Source: UBA7374 sp965660635
Lineage (GTDB): Bacteria; Verrucomicrobiota; Verrucomicrobiia; Opitutales; Coraliomargaritaceae
DNA: 18,074 bases
Assembly: GCA_965660635.1 (NCBI GenBank)
Contig: CBFIAS010000036.1
Coordinates: forward strand, 1 to 18,074
Direction: 5' to 3'
The translations under genes and the position numbers were made by a program. The notes beneath the pieces were generated by a model. It had not been told where the DNA came from. It searched no databases and saw nothing but the letters and a program-made list of their open reading frames with translations. Positions 7,150 through 13,776 of the stretch are shown in pieces; positions within the stretch are counted from its first letter, which is position 1, and each line of letters starts with the position of its first letter.

Positions 7150-7283
7150 GTACAACCCAAGGACATCGGTTACAGATATCACAAGGACATCGGATCCACC
7201 AAACTGACCGGATTCCCACCCGCATAGGCATACCAGTTCAGTCCGCCGTCGAAGCCGGTGGACTGGAAGAAGGGGTCAAACGT
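7150..7283 (-). pseudogene. RHS C-terminal tail remnant, direct-repeated at 5506-5558
   Basis: On the minus strand 7283-7179 encodes 34 codons and a stop, including GFDGGLNWYAYAGGNPVSLVDP. This is the signature that follows the NRDPxG motif in RHS/YD-repeat proteins. Everything upstream of it is missing: the frame enters directly from a GGGGTC repeat end (7274-7283). A shortened copy of the same segment, sharing GTACAACCCAAGGACAT-GGTTACAGATA and GACTGGAAGAAGGGGTCAAA, occurs in the same orientation at 5506-5558. The two copies therefore bracket the archaemetzincin-like gene. The remaining 7284-7389 shows nothing recognisable. Confidence 0.7.
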
Positions 7284-7389
7284 AAAATATTAAACTCTTC
7301 ATCCGCGAACCCTAATCGATTGCCTGCCTTAGGTCGGCCCTTGAGGAAACCTTCGCACCTTCTACGTTTCCACCTTCATCCCACGTTGC

Positions 7390-8244
7390 TTACTGTACCT
7401 TCGAGGCCCGCTTCTTCTTGTTCGCGACCTTTAAGCGCGTGCGGTATTTGGAGGGCGTGATGCCGGTGTGCTGTTTGAAGCGTTTTGAGAAATGAAATTG
7501 ATCGCAGAAGCCGAGTTCATCAGCGATGTCATGAGTGGATCGGTTGGTCTCGATTAGGAGCTGGGCGGCCTGCTCCATTACACGATTCATCATGAATTGT
7601 TTCGGCGCATTGCCCGTCAGGCGGGTGTATTTCTTGCGGAAGGCATCGTAGGACTGGCCCATGGCGTGCGCGGAGCGCAGCACGCCTTCGCTTTCTTTGA
7701 GGTGTTGGCTGAGGTGATGCTCGGCGCGGTCAATCCAGCTCTGCGAGTTTTTCGTGCTGACTTGATAGCAGTCGTGTGTGAGCGCATTGGCGAGGAAGTT
7801 CTGTAAGCGGGTGATTTGCTGCAGCGGGCTGGTGCCGGCTGCATAGATCGCTTTGAAGCGGTTGAGCCAGAGGTCGATCGGGTCGAGCTTCAATAAGGGG
7901 CGATCCTCCGGGAAGAGGCCCTGCTGCTCCCAAAGCTCAAACAGGCTGCCTTCAAACAGCATGAAGTATTCGTTCCAAGGCGTCTTGCCTTCGGGCTTGT
8001 AGCGGTGCACGAGCTGCGGGCGTAGCAGAATCAAGTCGCCGGCATTCACTTCCAGGGTTTGCCGGTGATCTTCATAGTTGCCTTGGCCGCTTTGCACATA
8101 GACCAATCCATAACTGCCGAGTGTGCGTCGTTTCGTGCCAGGTGTGCCGTTGCTGTCTTGAAGGCGAGCAACGGTGGTGATGCGGCCAAGTTCGGATTTT
8201 TCCGAGCCGTGGTGCAGGAAATGGATAGTGTGCGCGCGTTTCAT
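7390..8244 (-). CDS. AraC-family transcriptional regulator
   Basis: This is a sugar-responsive activator or repressor with the usual two-part design. The N-terminal cupin sensor contains VYVQSGQGNYEDHRQTLEV, then AGDLILLRPQLVHRYKPEG. The C-terminal double helix-turn-helix has AHAMGQSYDAFRKKYTRLTG followed by NAPKQFMMNRVMEQAAQLLI and the second-helix signature DIADELGFCDQFHFSKRFKQ, HTGITPSKYR. The frame is open to a TTG at 8295 with in-frame ATGs at 8289 and 8268. I chose ATG 8244 (284 residues) because a promoter-like pair at 8295-8268 would place transcription start downstream of the earlier codons. It is divergent from the catabolic genes and most likely controls them in response to their substrate or an intermediate. 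Confidence 0.92.
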   Translation of the reverse strand: MKRAHTIHFLHHGSEKSELGRITTVARLQDSNGTPGTKRRTLGSYGLVYVQSGQGNYEDHRQTLEVNAGDLILLRPQLVHRYKPEGKTPWNEYFMLFEGSLFELWEQQGLFPEDRPLLKLDPIDLWLNRFKAIYAAGTSPLQQITRLQNFLANALTHDCYQVSTKNSQSWIDRAEHHLSQHLKESEGVLRSAHAMGQSYDAFRKKYTRLTGNAPKQFMMNRVMEQAAQLLIETNRSTHDIADELGFCDQFHFSKRFKQHTGITPSKYRTRLKVANKKKRASKVQ

Positions 8245-8267
8245 AGGAGGTATGTCCGATACATACA

Positions 8268-8295
8268 TAAATAAAAGTGTTCCACACATGGTCAA
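8268..8295 (-). promoter_or_regulatory. Candidate promoter of the AraC gene
   Basis: On the minus strand TTGACC (8295-8290) is followed after 16 bases by TATTTA (8273-8268). Transcription would start near 8262, leaving a leader of about 18 bases before the ATG at 8244. It shares DNA with the opposing promoter for the catabolic genes. Confidence 0.4.
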
Positions 8296-8317
8296 GTGCG
8301 CATTTTTACGCTATGAT
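8289..8317 (+). promoter_or_regulatory. Candidate promoter of the sugar-acid operon
   Basis: TATGAT (8312-8317) is a good -10 box. With 17 bases of spacing, TGGTCA (8289-8294) matches four of six -35 positions, a weak -35 of the kind expected for an activator-dependent promoter. It overlaps the AraC gene's own -35, so one bound regulator could affect both directions. The start of transcription would be near 8323, about 24 bases before the ATG at 8347. Confidence 0.4.
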
Positions 8318-8346
8318 CCGCGAGTATTCAAAAACCTGAGATTAAA

Positions 8347-9036
8347 ATGAACGACTCCAACGACGACGAACTATTGGCACTGTGCCGCAACGAACTGTTC
8401 AGTGCGGTGATCGGTGACGTGATGGACCTGATGGGCTACACGCATCAATTCCTGCCACCGCAGGTGCAACCACTGCGCGACGATATGATTGTGGCAGGCC
8501 GTGCGATGCCGGTGCTGGAAGCTGACGATGAGGGTGGCGAGGGTCCCGGTCGCGCCAATGATATGCTCAATCAACCCTTCGGCTTAATGTTGCGTGCCTT
8601 GGATGATCTGCAAAAGAACGAGGTCTATGTGTGCACCGGTTCGTCGCCGAGCTACGCGCTGTGGGGCGAATTGATGAGCACCTGTGCGATGAACCGCGGT
8701 GCTGTCGGCGCAGTGGTCGATGGCTATTCCCGTGATACCAAGGGAATTCTCGAGCAGAACTTCCCTTGCTTCTCCTATGGCCGCTACGCACAGGACCAGC
8801 GTCCGCGGGGTAAGGTGATCGACCTGCGCTGCACGATCAAAATCGGCGCGGTCAAGATCCAGCCGGGCGATATTATTTTTGGCGACCTCGACGGTGTCTG
8901 TGTGATTCCCAAGCAAATCGAGAAAGAAGTGATCGAAGCGGCCTGGGAGAAAGCGCATGGCGAGAAGCGTGTGTTGGAAGCGATCAAGGGCGGCATGGGC
9001 GCGCAGGCGGCATGGGATAAATTCGGCATCATGTAG
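8347..9036 (+). CDS. RraA-family protein, putative class II pyruvate-type aldolase
   Basis: This 229-residue protein belongs to the RraA/HMG-CHA aldolase family, which includes 4-hydroxy-4-methyl-2-oxoglutarate aldolase and oxaloacetate decarboxylases using a divalent metal. The family core is present: ALWGELMSTCAMNRG (104-118), then GAVVDGYSRD (121-130), where Arg129 and Asp130 are the substrate-binding and metal-binding pair. Later comes GDIIFGDLDGVCVIP. In a cluster with a dehydrogenase, a lactonase and a dehydratase, the natural guess is that it cleaves the 2-keto-3-deoxy sugar acid to pyruvate and an aldehyde. It is first in the operon, directly after the divergent promoter region. Family assignment is firm; the reaction is inferred. 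Regulation of RNase E, the E. coli RraA role, is unlikely in this context. Confidence 0.92.
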   Translation: MNDSNDDELLALCRNELFSAVIGDVMDLMGYTHQFLPPQVQPLRDDMIVAGRAMPVLEADDEGGEGPGRANDMLNQPFGLMLRALDDLQKNEVYVCTGSSPSYALWGELMSTCAMNRGAVGAVVDGYSRDTKGILEQNFPCFSYGRYAQDQRPRGKVIDLRCTIKIGAVKIQPGDIIFGDLDGVCVIPKQIEKEVIEAAWEKAHGEKRVLEAIKGGMGAQAAWDKFGIM

Positions 9037-9069
9037 CCGCGCAGCATTCCCGATAGACAAGCAATCGAT

Positions 9070-9912
9070 ATGAAAGCAGAACTTTTCAGACAAGCAGCGC
9101 ACGAACTGGCCGAGGGCCCGGTTTGGCACGAGGGTTGCCTGTGGTGGGTTGATCTGGAGGTCGGCAGCTTGCATAACTCAGAGGGGCAGTCGTATCACGC
9201 GCCGCATTCGATTGGCGCGGCCTTGCCCTGCACCAGTGGTTGTTGGTTGTTGGCCGAAGAGGGCGGGTTTTCTTTTTGGCACCTGCGCGGCGGGGCACCG
9301 CAGCGCTTTTGGACGCGGCCCGAGCGCAGCCCGAAGTATCGTTTCAACGATGCCAAGGTGGCACCGGACGGCACAGTAGTGGCCGGTTCGTTGCAGCGTG
9401 GCACGCTGGAGGGCGATTGCAGTTATTATGAACTGAGTGAGTCGCTGAAGGTTGTGAAGGTTCGCGGCGGTGTGGGGCTGTGCAATGGAATCGATTGGGA
9501 TGTGGCGCGTGACTGTATTTATTTTACGGATACAGGAGCGCAGGCGATTTACCGCTGCCCGACCGGGCAATGGGACGAGGCCGGAGTCTTTGCCTCGTTT
9601 GAGGAGGGCTATCCGGACGGGCTCTGTGTGGATGCCGAGGGCAATGTTTGGGTGGCTTTGTGGGGGGCAGGAAGAGTCGTCTGCATCGAGGGCAGTGGTG
9701 AGCGTATCCTGCACCGGGTTGAGGTGCCGGTGCCGAATGTATCGTCCTGCTGTTTCGGTGGTGCGGATATGGATACACTGTATATCACCACCGCCCGCGA
9801 GGGGATGAGCCTGGAGCAACTGGGAGAGTCTCCCTTGTCCGGCAGTATCTTTGCCTGTCAGACGATTCAGCGTGGGGTGCCTACACGAGTTTTTAACGAT
9901 ACCGGGAAATGA
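9070..9912 (+). CDS. SMP-30/gluconolactonase family sugar lactonase
   Basis: This is a 280-residue six-bladed beta-propeller of the SMP-30/gluconolactonase/LRE family, which hydrolyses aldono-lactones with a bound divalent metal. The expected ligands are in place: Glu15 in LAEGPVWH, Asn139 in CNGIDWD and Asp183 in YPDGLCVD. Arg91 and Asn93 in YRFNDAKVAPDG sit at the substrate pocket. There is no signal peptide, so it acts in the cytoplasm. It follows the RraA gene by 33 bp and precedes the dehydratase by 36 bp, consistent with one transcript. It would open the lactone produced by the cluster's dehydrogenase. The sugar is not identifiable from sequence. Confidence 0.93.
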   Translation: MKAELFRQAAHELAEGPVWHEGCLWWVDLEVGSLHNSEGQSYHAPHSIGAALPCTSGCWLLAEEGGFSFWHLRGGAPQRFWTRPERSPKYRFNDAKVAPDGTVVAGSLQRGTLEGDCSYYELSESLKVVKVRGGVGLCNGIDWDVARDCIYFTDTGAQAIYRCPTGQWDEAGVFASFEEGYPDGLCVDAEGNVWVALWGAGRVVCIEGSGERILHRVEVPVPNVSSCCFGGADMDTLYITTAREGMSLEQLGESPLSGSIFACQTIQRGVPTRVFNDTGK

Positions 9913-9948
9913 ATTTCCGGAAAATTTTAAGATTAAATTGATACGATT

Positions 9949-11115
9949 ATGAAAATTACAGAAGTCAAAGTATGGTTGGTCGAAGGTGTGAAATACAACT
10001 GGACCATGATCAAGATTTATACCGATACCGGACACAGCGGCGTGGGGGAGGCGACCAACTGGCCGGGCAGTCCTATCATTGAGGCGGCCGCGCGCCACGC
10101 CGGCGAGCGCATCATTGGGCTCGACCCCTTGCGCACCGATTTTATCTGGCAAAAATTGTATCGCGACCTGAATTGGATCGGTCCCTATGGTGCCAGTATG
10201 TGTGCGATCAGTGGCCTCGACATGGCGCTGCTTGATTTGAAGGGCAAGGTTTGCGGCATGCCGTGTTATCAATTGCTCGGCGGTGCCTTCCGCACGCAAC
10301 TGCGCTTGTATGCCAACTACTGGTTCACCGGGGGAGGGCACACCGCCGAGGATTATGCGCAGCAGGCCAAGCGTGTGAAAGACCTTGGTTTCACCGGTCT
10401 GAAGTTCGACCCCTTTGCACATACCAACTATTTGTATGGCGAGGATCTCAACATGGATCTCGGCCTCACGCCTGCGCAGCAGGATGTCGCCTTCGAAGTC
10501 ACCAAGGCGGTGCGTGAAGCGGTTGGTCCGGAGTTCGACATGATGATTGAAACCCACGCCATGCTCAACTTCGAGGTGGCGGTGAAGATGGCCGAACGCC
10601 TCGCGCCGCTCGGCGTGACTTGGTATGAGGAACCGGCCGGTCCTGAAAATGCCGACACCTTGCGTGCCTTCCGTGACCGCTTGCCGGGCAATGTGCCGAT
10701 CTGCGTGGGTGAGCGCCACTATACCCGCCACGGCTTCCGTCCGGTGTTGGAGAAGCATATTTGCGATGTGATCATGCCGGACATCACCCGTTGCGGTGGG
10801 CCATCCGAAATGAAGCGCATTGCCACTATGGGCGAAGCTTATGGAGTGCTGGTGGCGCCGCACAATCCGAACGGCCCGCTCAGCACGCTGGCCAGCGCAC
10901 ACGTCTGCGCTTCGATCCCGAATTTCTTCCGCTGCGAATTCATGGTCAACGACGTGCCATGGCGCGACGAAGTGATCACGCATCCGCTCGATGTGCGCGA
11001 TGGCTTCCTGCATCTCTCTGACCGTCCCGGCCTTGGCGTCGATTTGATCGAAGAGGAATTGGAGAAGCATCCCGGCATTCGCGGCCTGAAGGAAAAAGAA
11101 AACTTTTACGTATAA
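9949..11115 (+). CDS. Enolase-superfamily sugar-acid dehydratase (mandelate racemase/MLE family)
   Basis: The 388-residue protein has an N-terminal capping domain and a C-terminal modified TIM barrel. The Mg2+ ligands are probably Glu201 (ETHAMLNF), Glu227 (WYEEPAGPEN) and Glu255 (CVGERHYTRH). His203 lies two residues after the first ligand, as in galactonate and mannonate dehydratases, and His305 (APHNPNGP) is a candidate general base. Lys152 is in GLKFDPFAH. This pattern suggests dehydration of an aldonate to 2-keto-3-deoxyaldonate rather than racemisation. It is the central gene of the cluster and is followed by the SDR after 14 bp. Substrate specificity within this superfamily cannot be read reliably; galactonate, fuconate, rhamnonate or an anhydro-sugar acid are all open. 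Confidence 0.92.
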   Translation: MKITEVKVWLVEGVKYNWTMIKIYTDTGHSGVGEATNWPGSPIIEAAARHAGERIIGLDPLRTDFIWQKLYRDLNWIGPYGASMCAISGLDMALLDLKGKVCGMPCYQLLGGAFRTQLRLYANYWFTGGGHTAEDYAQQAKRVKDLGFTGLKFDPFAHTNYLYGEDLNMDLGLTPAQQDVAFEVTKAVREAVGPEFDMMIETHAMLNFEVAVKMAERLAPLGVTWYEEPAGPENADTLRAFRDRLPGNVPICVGERHYTRHGFRPVLEKHICDVIMPDITRCGGPSEMKRIATMGEAYGVLVAPHNPNGPLSTLASAHVCASIPNFFRCEFMVNDVPWRDEVITHPLDVRDGFLHLSDRPGLGVDLIEEELEKHPGIRGLKEKENFYV

Positions 11116-11129
11116 ACCAAGAGGTAGTC

Positions 11130-11930
11130 ATGGCATTAACGATCGATTTAGAAAACAAACGGGCCTTTGTCTCCGGGGTGACCCGAGGCATCGGTTCCGG
11201 TATTGCCCGTGCGTTGGCCTTGGCCGGTTGCGATGTGGCGGGTTGTGGCACCTGCGGGGCCGAGCATGAAAATGCGCAGGCCTTCGTTCGCGAGATCGAG
11301 GCGCCCGGGCGCAAGGCCTTGTATGTGCAGGGCGATTTGTCGCAGCGCGACACGCCCGCACGGTTGATGCAGGCGGTCGCCGAGCAGTGGGGCAGTCTCG
11401 ATGTGTTGATTTCCAATGCCGGGCGCAACGTGTTCAAGGGCGCGGAACTTTGCTCGGAGGATGATTGGGATGAGTGTATGAATCTCGACCTTGCGTCGCA
11501 CTGGCGCTTGTCGAAGGCGGCCTTACCGCTGATTCGAGCCCGCGAGAGTGCGGCGCCGGGCGCGATTGTCATCATCGGCTCCAATCATGCGCACAGCACG
11601 ATTCCCGGTTGCTTCCCGTATAACGTGGCCAAGGCCGGTCTGCTCGGGCTGGTGCAGTCGATTGCGATCGAGTGGGGACCCGCGCTGCGCTGCGTCGGTG
11701 TGGCACCGGGCTTTATCGACACGCCGGGCAATGATACCTGGTTCAACTCGTTTGACGATCCCGCCAAAGAGCGCCAACGCACCGAGCAATCACACGCCGT
11801 TGGTCGCATCGGCACAGTGGATGAAATCGGCGCACTGTGCGCCTTCCTCGCCAGCCCGTATGGCGGCTTTATTTCCGGCACCACCCTGCTCGCCGACGGT
11901 GGTCGCAGTGCGCTGATGCAGGACGCTTGA
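11130..11930 (+). CDS. Short-chain dehydrogenase/reductase (SDR), sugar dehydrogenase-like
   Basis: This is a 266-residue classical SDR with a Rossmann fold. It has a cofactor loop SGVTRGIGSG (15-24, Ser replacing the first Thr of TGxxxGIG), a GDL motif at 68-70, NAG at 96-98, catalytic Ser151 (IIGSN) and YNVAK with Tyr164 and Lys168. The C-terminal FISGTTLLADGG is the usual SDR end. AGAGGT lies nine bases before the ATG, one of the few good ribosome binding sites in this cluster. In context it most likely oxidises the free sugar to its lactone, supplying the SMP-30 enzyme, although it could act later on a keto-deoxy acid. Cofactor preference is not clear. Confidence 0.92.
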   Translation: MALTIDLENKRAFVSGVTRGIGSGIARALALAGCDVAGCGTCGAEHENAQAFVREIEAPGRKALYVQGDLSQRDTPARLMQAVAEQWGSLDVLISNAGRNVFKGAELCSEDDWDECMNLDLASHWRLSKAALPLIRARESAAPGAIVIIGSNHAHSTIPGCFPYNVAKAGLLGLVQSIAIEWGPALRCVGVAPGFIDTPGNDTWFNSFDDPAKERQRTEQSHAVGRIGTVDEIGALCAFLASPYGGFISGTTLLADGGRSALMQDA

Positions 11931-12042
11931 GCGATTCAATCCTGAGAAACCTAGTGTCGTGTCCCCGAAGCAAGCTTCAAAAAATTACAACTACATATGA
12001 AGGTAGCACAGGCGCGTCCCCGTCATGTCATGAGCCTGTCGA
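11931..12042. other. Intergenic remnant after the SDR gene
   Basis: The 112 bases between the SDR stop and the 43-codon reading frame show no promoter, terminator or repeat that I can support. In-frame stops occur before the reading frame that follows. The text has no similarity that I recognise and is best viewed as the left edge of a deletion that removed the front of the next gene. Confidence 0.3.
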
Positions 12043-12174
12043 ATGGCGCCGCACGAGCTGTTCGAAATGCCCCGCTCACACGACGTGGTGCGCACCGGGG
12101 ACGGTGCCGCGCTACCATATTTCTTCGCCTGGATTTATGTCGGAAACTATGAAATCAGCACACTAGTCAAATGA
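12043..12174 (+). pseudogene. 43-codon gene tail overlapping the cupin gene by ATGA
   Basis: Unrecognised. A short frame (MAPHELFEMPRSHDVVRTG... to ...YEISTLVK) ends in a TGA that shares four bases (ATGA) with the start codon of the cupin gene at 12171. Such an overlap is typical of translationally coupled genes, and the GC-rich codons and aromatic residues look coding. But the frame is closed by a TGA at 12031-12033 just upstream and the product is very short. I read it as the 3' end of a deleted operon gene, perhaps a catabolic enzyme of the cluster. It could also be a real small protein or chance. Confidence 0.35.
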
Positions 12175-12596
12175 GTTCAATCGAAGTCGAGACTGTTCAG
12201 GCACAAGACTACTTCGAGTCGGGCGATCTGCCGCTGTGCGTGTTCCGCATGCCGCTCCACTCGGGAGGGAAGGCGATGCAAACGCATGATTTTCATGAGA
12301 TCATGATTGTGACCAAAGGCACGGCCACACATTGCGTCAATGGCGAGGATTGTCTGCTGCTGCCCGGCGACGTGTATGTGCTGCGCCCCGGGGATCGGCA
12401 CGAGATTATCACGGCGCCGTCCGCTAAGATTGCGGAAGTCAATGTGCTGTTCGATCTCGAACGACTGAATCCGGATCTGCATGACATCGGCGACATTCCG
12501 GGCTATGAGGCACTCTTTGCACCTCCGCTTGAGATGTGCGAGGCGACCGGCTTCACCGCGCGCTTACGGTTGAATCCCGAGGCGCTGGGACTGTGA
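12171..12596 (+). CDS. AraC-type cupin sensor domain, truncated before its DNA-binding half
   Basis: The 141 residues are the N-terminal sugar-sensing cupin of an AraC/RhaS-like regulator. They include HDFHEIMIVTKGTATHCVNG, then LLLPGDVYVLRPGDRHEI and the family phrase VNVLFDLERLNPDLHDIGD, PGYEALF. In full-length relatives this segment is followed by a linker and a double helix-turn-helix of about 120 residues. Here the frame stops after RLRLNPEALGL, 18 bases before the GGGGTC repeat that starts a mobile scar. The gene is therefore probably broken, though a free cupin domain could still bind a ligand or interfere with an intact regulator. It overlaps the preceding tail by ATGA. Confidence 0.72.
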   Translation: MSSIEVETVQAQDYFESGDLPLCVFRMPLHSGGKAMQTHDFHEIMIVTKGTATHCVNGEDCLLLPGDVYVLRPGDRHEIITAPSAKIAEVNVLFDLERLNPDLHDIGDIPGYEALFAPPLEMCEATGFTARLRLNPEALGL

Positions 12597-12622
12597 GAAT
12601 TATAAGGGAGAATTAAAAGGGG

Positions 12623-12691
12623 TCATTTCGTAATGTTTTGAGTAAATTCCAGATATGCTAGATTCTGATCCTGCTTTTCTAAATGAGTCCG
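12623..12691 (-). pseudogene. Possible RAYT C-terminal fragment
   Basis: On the minus strand 12691-12623 reads RTHLEKQDQNLAYLEFTQNI followed by TK and stop. It starts exactly at the edge of the nested element and stops within the terminal repeat of the outer element. Position and orientation suggest the 3' end of the same transposase gene whose start lies at 12998. The fragment is too short for an independent family call. Confidence 0.4.
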
Positions 12692-12889
12692 AAAAGGGGT
12701 CCGTCCAATTATTCATGTTTTTGCGGCTGAACGGAACGCAGGCTGTCAATTGATTTCGCAATACAGCGGAGACTACCTCCTTCAGAGGCCATCGACAAGG
12801 GATTTAGTCCCTATGGCGAGTAATGGAAGTGCCATAATTTCTTCTTCTCATGAAGATCCTATACATGGAAAATTGGACGGACCCCTTTC
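12691..12889. mobile_element. Nested 199-bp inverted-repeat element
   Basis: The left end at 12691-12717 (GAAAAGGGGTCCGTCCAATT and on) and the right end at 12864-12889 are inverse copies. The core AAAGGGGTCCGTCCAATT is perfect over 18 bases and the flanks are nearly so. The roughly 145-base interior shows no convincing gene. The left end is almost identical to the single end at 14243-14267 (GGGGTC-GTCCAATTAT-CATG), and the right junction resembles 5290-5313. It appears to be a non-autonomous member of the same family. Confidence 0.65.
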
Positions 12890-12998
12890 AGCTCCCAATT
12901 CGCAGGCTTTTATGGATAAATAAATCCTGACGGTAATTACCTCGATTGATTACGTGATACACGCCGTTCACCTTCTCTATACGTAAACTTCGAGCCAT
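12888..12998 (-). pseudogene. RAYT (REP-associated tyrosine transposase) N-terminal fragment
   Basis: The minus-strand frame begins with ATG at 12998: MARSLRIEKVNGVYHVINRG followed by NYRQDLFIHKS. This is the classic start of TnpA_REP/Y1-type transposases (MARxxRIE...GxxYHVxxRGNxRxxxF), single-strand DNA transposases that act on palindromic ends. After about 31 codons the similarity ends at the junction with the nested element, and a TGA follows at 12890-12888. The HUH motif (normally MPNHFHL-like) and the catalytic Tyr are missing, so it is inactive. Confidence 0.72.
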
Positions 12999-13049
12999 CA
13001 AACAGAGGACGCTTACAATTCAGGTCGACATCACCTTAAACATTACGAA

Positions 13050-13775
13050 ATGACCCCTTTTCAGTCCTTCCTTGTGCAATCCGTTTCAGGTGGCACCCAC
13101 GACGGCGCACAGTGGCATTACCACTATGACGGCAACGGCAACGTCACCGAACTGACCAATATCTCCGGCAACACCGTGGCCACCTACCGCTACACCGCCT
13201 TCGGGGATACCTGGCAGTCCAGCGGAACCGCCGCTCAAGCCAACCACTACCGCTTTTCCACCAAGCCGATCGACGGGGAGGTCGTGAGTGCAGCCTCCAA
13301 CGCGTTCTCCAGCGGCCTCTACTACTATGGCTACCGCTTCTACGATCCCGCGCTGGGAAGGTGGATCAACCGGGATCCCATCGGGGAGCGGGGTGGTTTG
13401 AATTTGTATGGGTTTGTTGAGAATGATCCTGTGCGGAAGTGGGATATATTAGGTAATACTACGTGCAATAAAGATACGTTACGCAAAACCCGAGAAGTTA
13501 CAAGTGGTGCTCTGCTGAATCAAAGGAATTGTGGAAACTCTTCTTATACTCAAACAGTGACTTTTAGTGTTGGACTTTTTGGTATTGGAGGAAGCCGCTC
13601 AACAAGTGTTACAATTAAACCGTGTACGAGGATGAAGGTGACGGCAACTTACAAAGAGCGATGCGAGGTTTTTCGTTATCAAGTTCATGGTCATCATATA
13701 TTTTCTAAATACTATTGGACGTACGATAGCTTTGTAGGATTTAATCCTGTGGAATCGAAAGCGGATTGTTCATGA
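13050..13775 (+). CDS. Orphan RHS core with variable C-terminal tip
   Basis: This 241-residue frame holds only the end of an RHS/YD-repeat protein. It has WHYHYDGNGNVTELTN (22-37), TYRYTAFGDTWQSSG (45-59), LYYYGYRFYDPALGRWINRD (90-109), PIGERGGLNLYGFVENDP (110-127) and the WDILG boundary (131-135). A 106-residue variable tip follows (from NTTCNKDTL) with five cysteines (139, 161, 192, 205, 240) and no toxin motif that I recognise. The ATG at 13050 lies inside a terminal repeat, and the N-terminal beta-cocoon of hundreds of residues is missing. It is therefore a displaced RHS-CT cassette or a pseudogene. Base composition drops sharply to AT-rich at the start of the tip. Full RHS proteins deliver or encapsulate such tips as toxins; delivery is unlikely from this fragment alone. 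Confidence 0.78.
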   Translation: MTPFQSFLVQSVSGGTHDGAQWHYHYDGNGNVTELTNISGNTVATYRYTAFGDTWQSSGTAAQANHYRFSTKPIDGEVVSAASNAFSSGLYYYGYRFYDPALGRWINRDPIGERGGLNLYGFVENDPVRKWDILGNTTCNKDTLRKTREVTSGALLNQRNCGNSSYTQTVTFSVGLFGIGGSRSTSVTIKPCTRMKVTATYKERCEVFRYQVHGHHIFSKYYWTYDSFVGFNPVESKADCS

Positions 13776-13776
13776 T

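Larger units (their letters stand above)
12615..13061 (-). mobile_element. RAYT-type element with perfect 24-bp inverted ends, gutted by a nested element
   Basis: AAAAGGGGTCATTTCGTAAT (12615-12634, continuing to 12638) is repeated perfectly in inverse orientation at 13038-13061, 24 of 24 bases. Between the ends on the minus strand are the first codons of a REP-associated tyrosine transposase (12998 downwards) and, at the far side, a 22-codon tail whose TGA (12625-12623) lies within the repeat. The middle of the gene, including the expected HUH catalytic motif, is absent and occupied by a second inverted-repeat element (12691-12889). The order supports insertion or exchange of one GGGGTC element inside another. 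Confidence 0.7.

Noticed and set aside
8347..9036. RraA as a regulator of RNase E
   Set aside because: The conserved Arg-Asp metal site and the catabolic operon context favour the aldolase branch of the family.
9178..11070. A 630-codon minus-strand frame across the lactonase and dehydratase
   Set aside because: It is a GC-driven antisense shadow; both sense genes have complete family motifs.
12661..12774. A plus-strand frame starting MLDSDPAFLNES through the nested element's left end
   Set aside because: It is 37 codons, crosses a repeat boundary and has no ribosome binding site. The minus strand explains this stretch better as a transposase tail.
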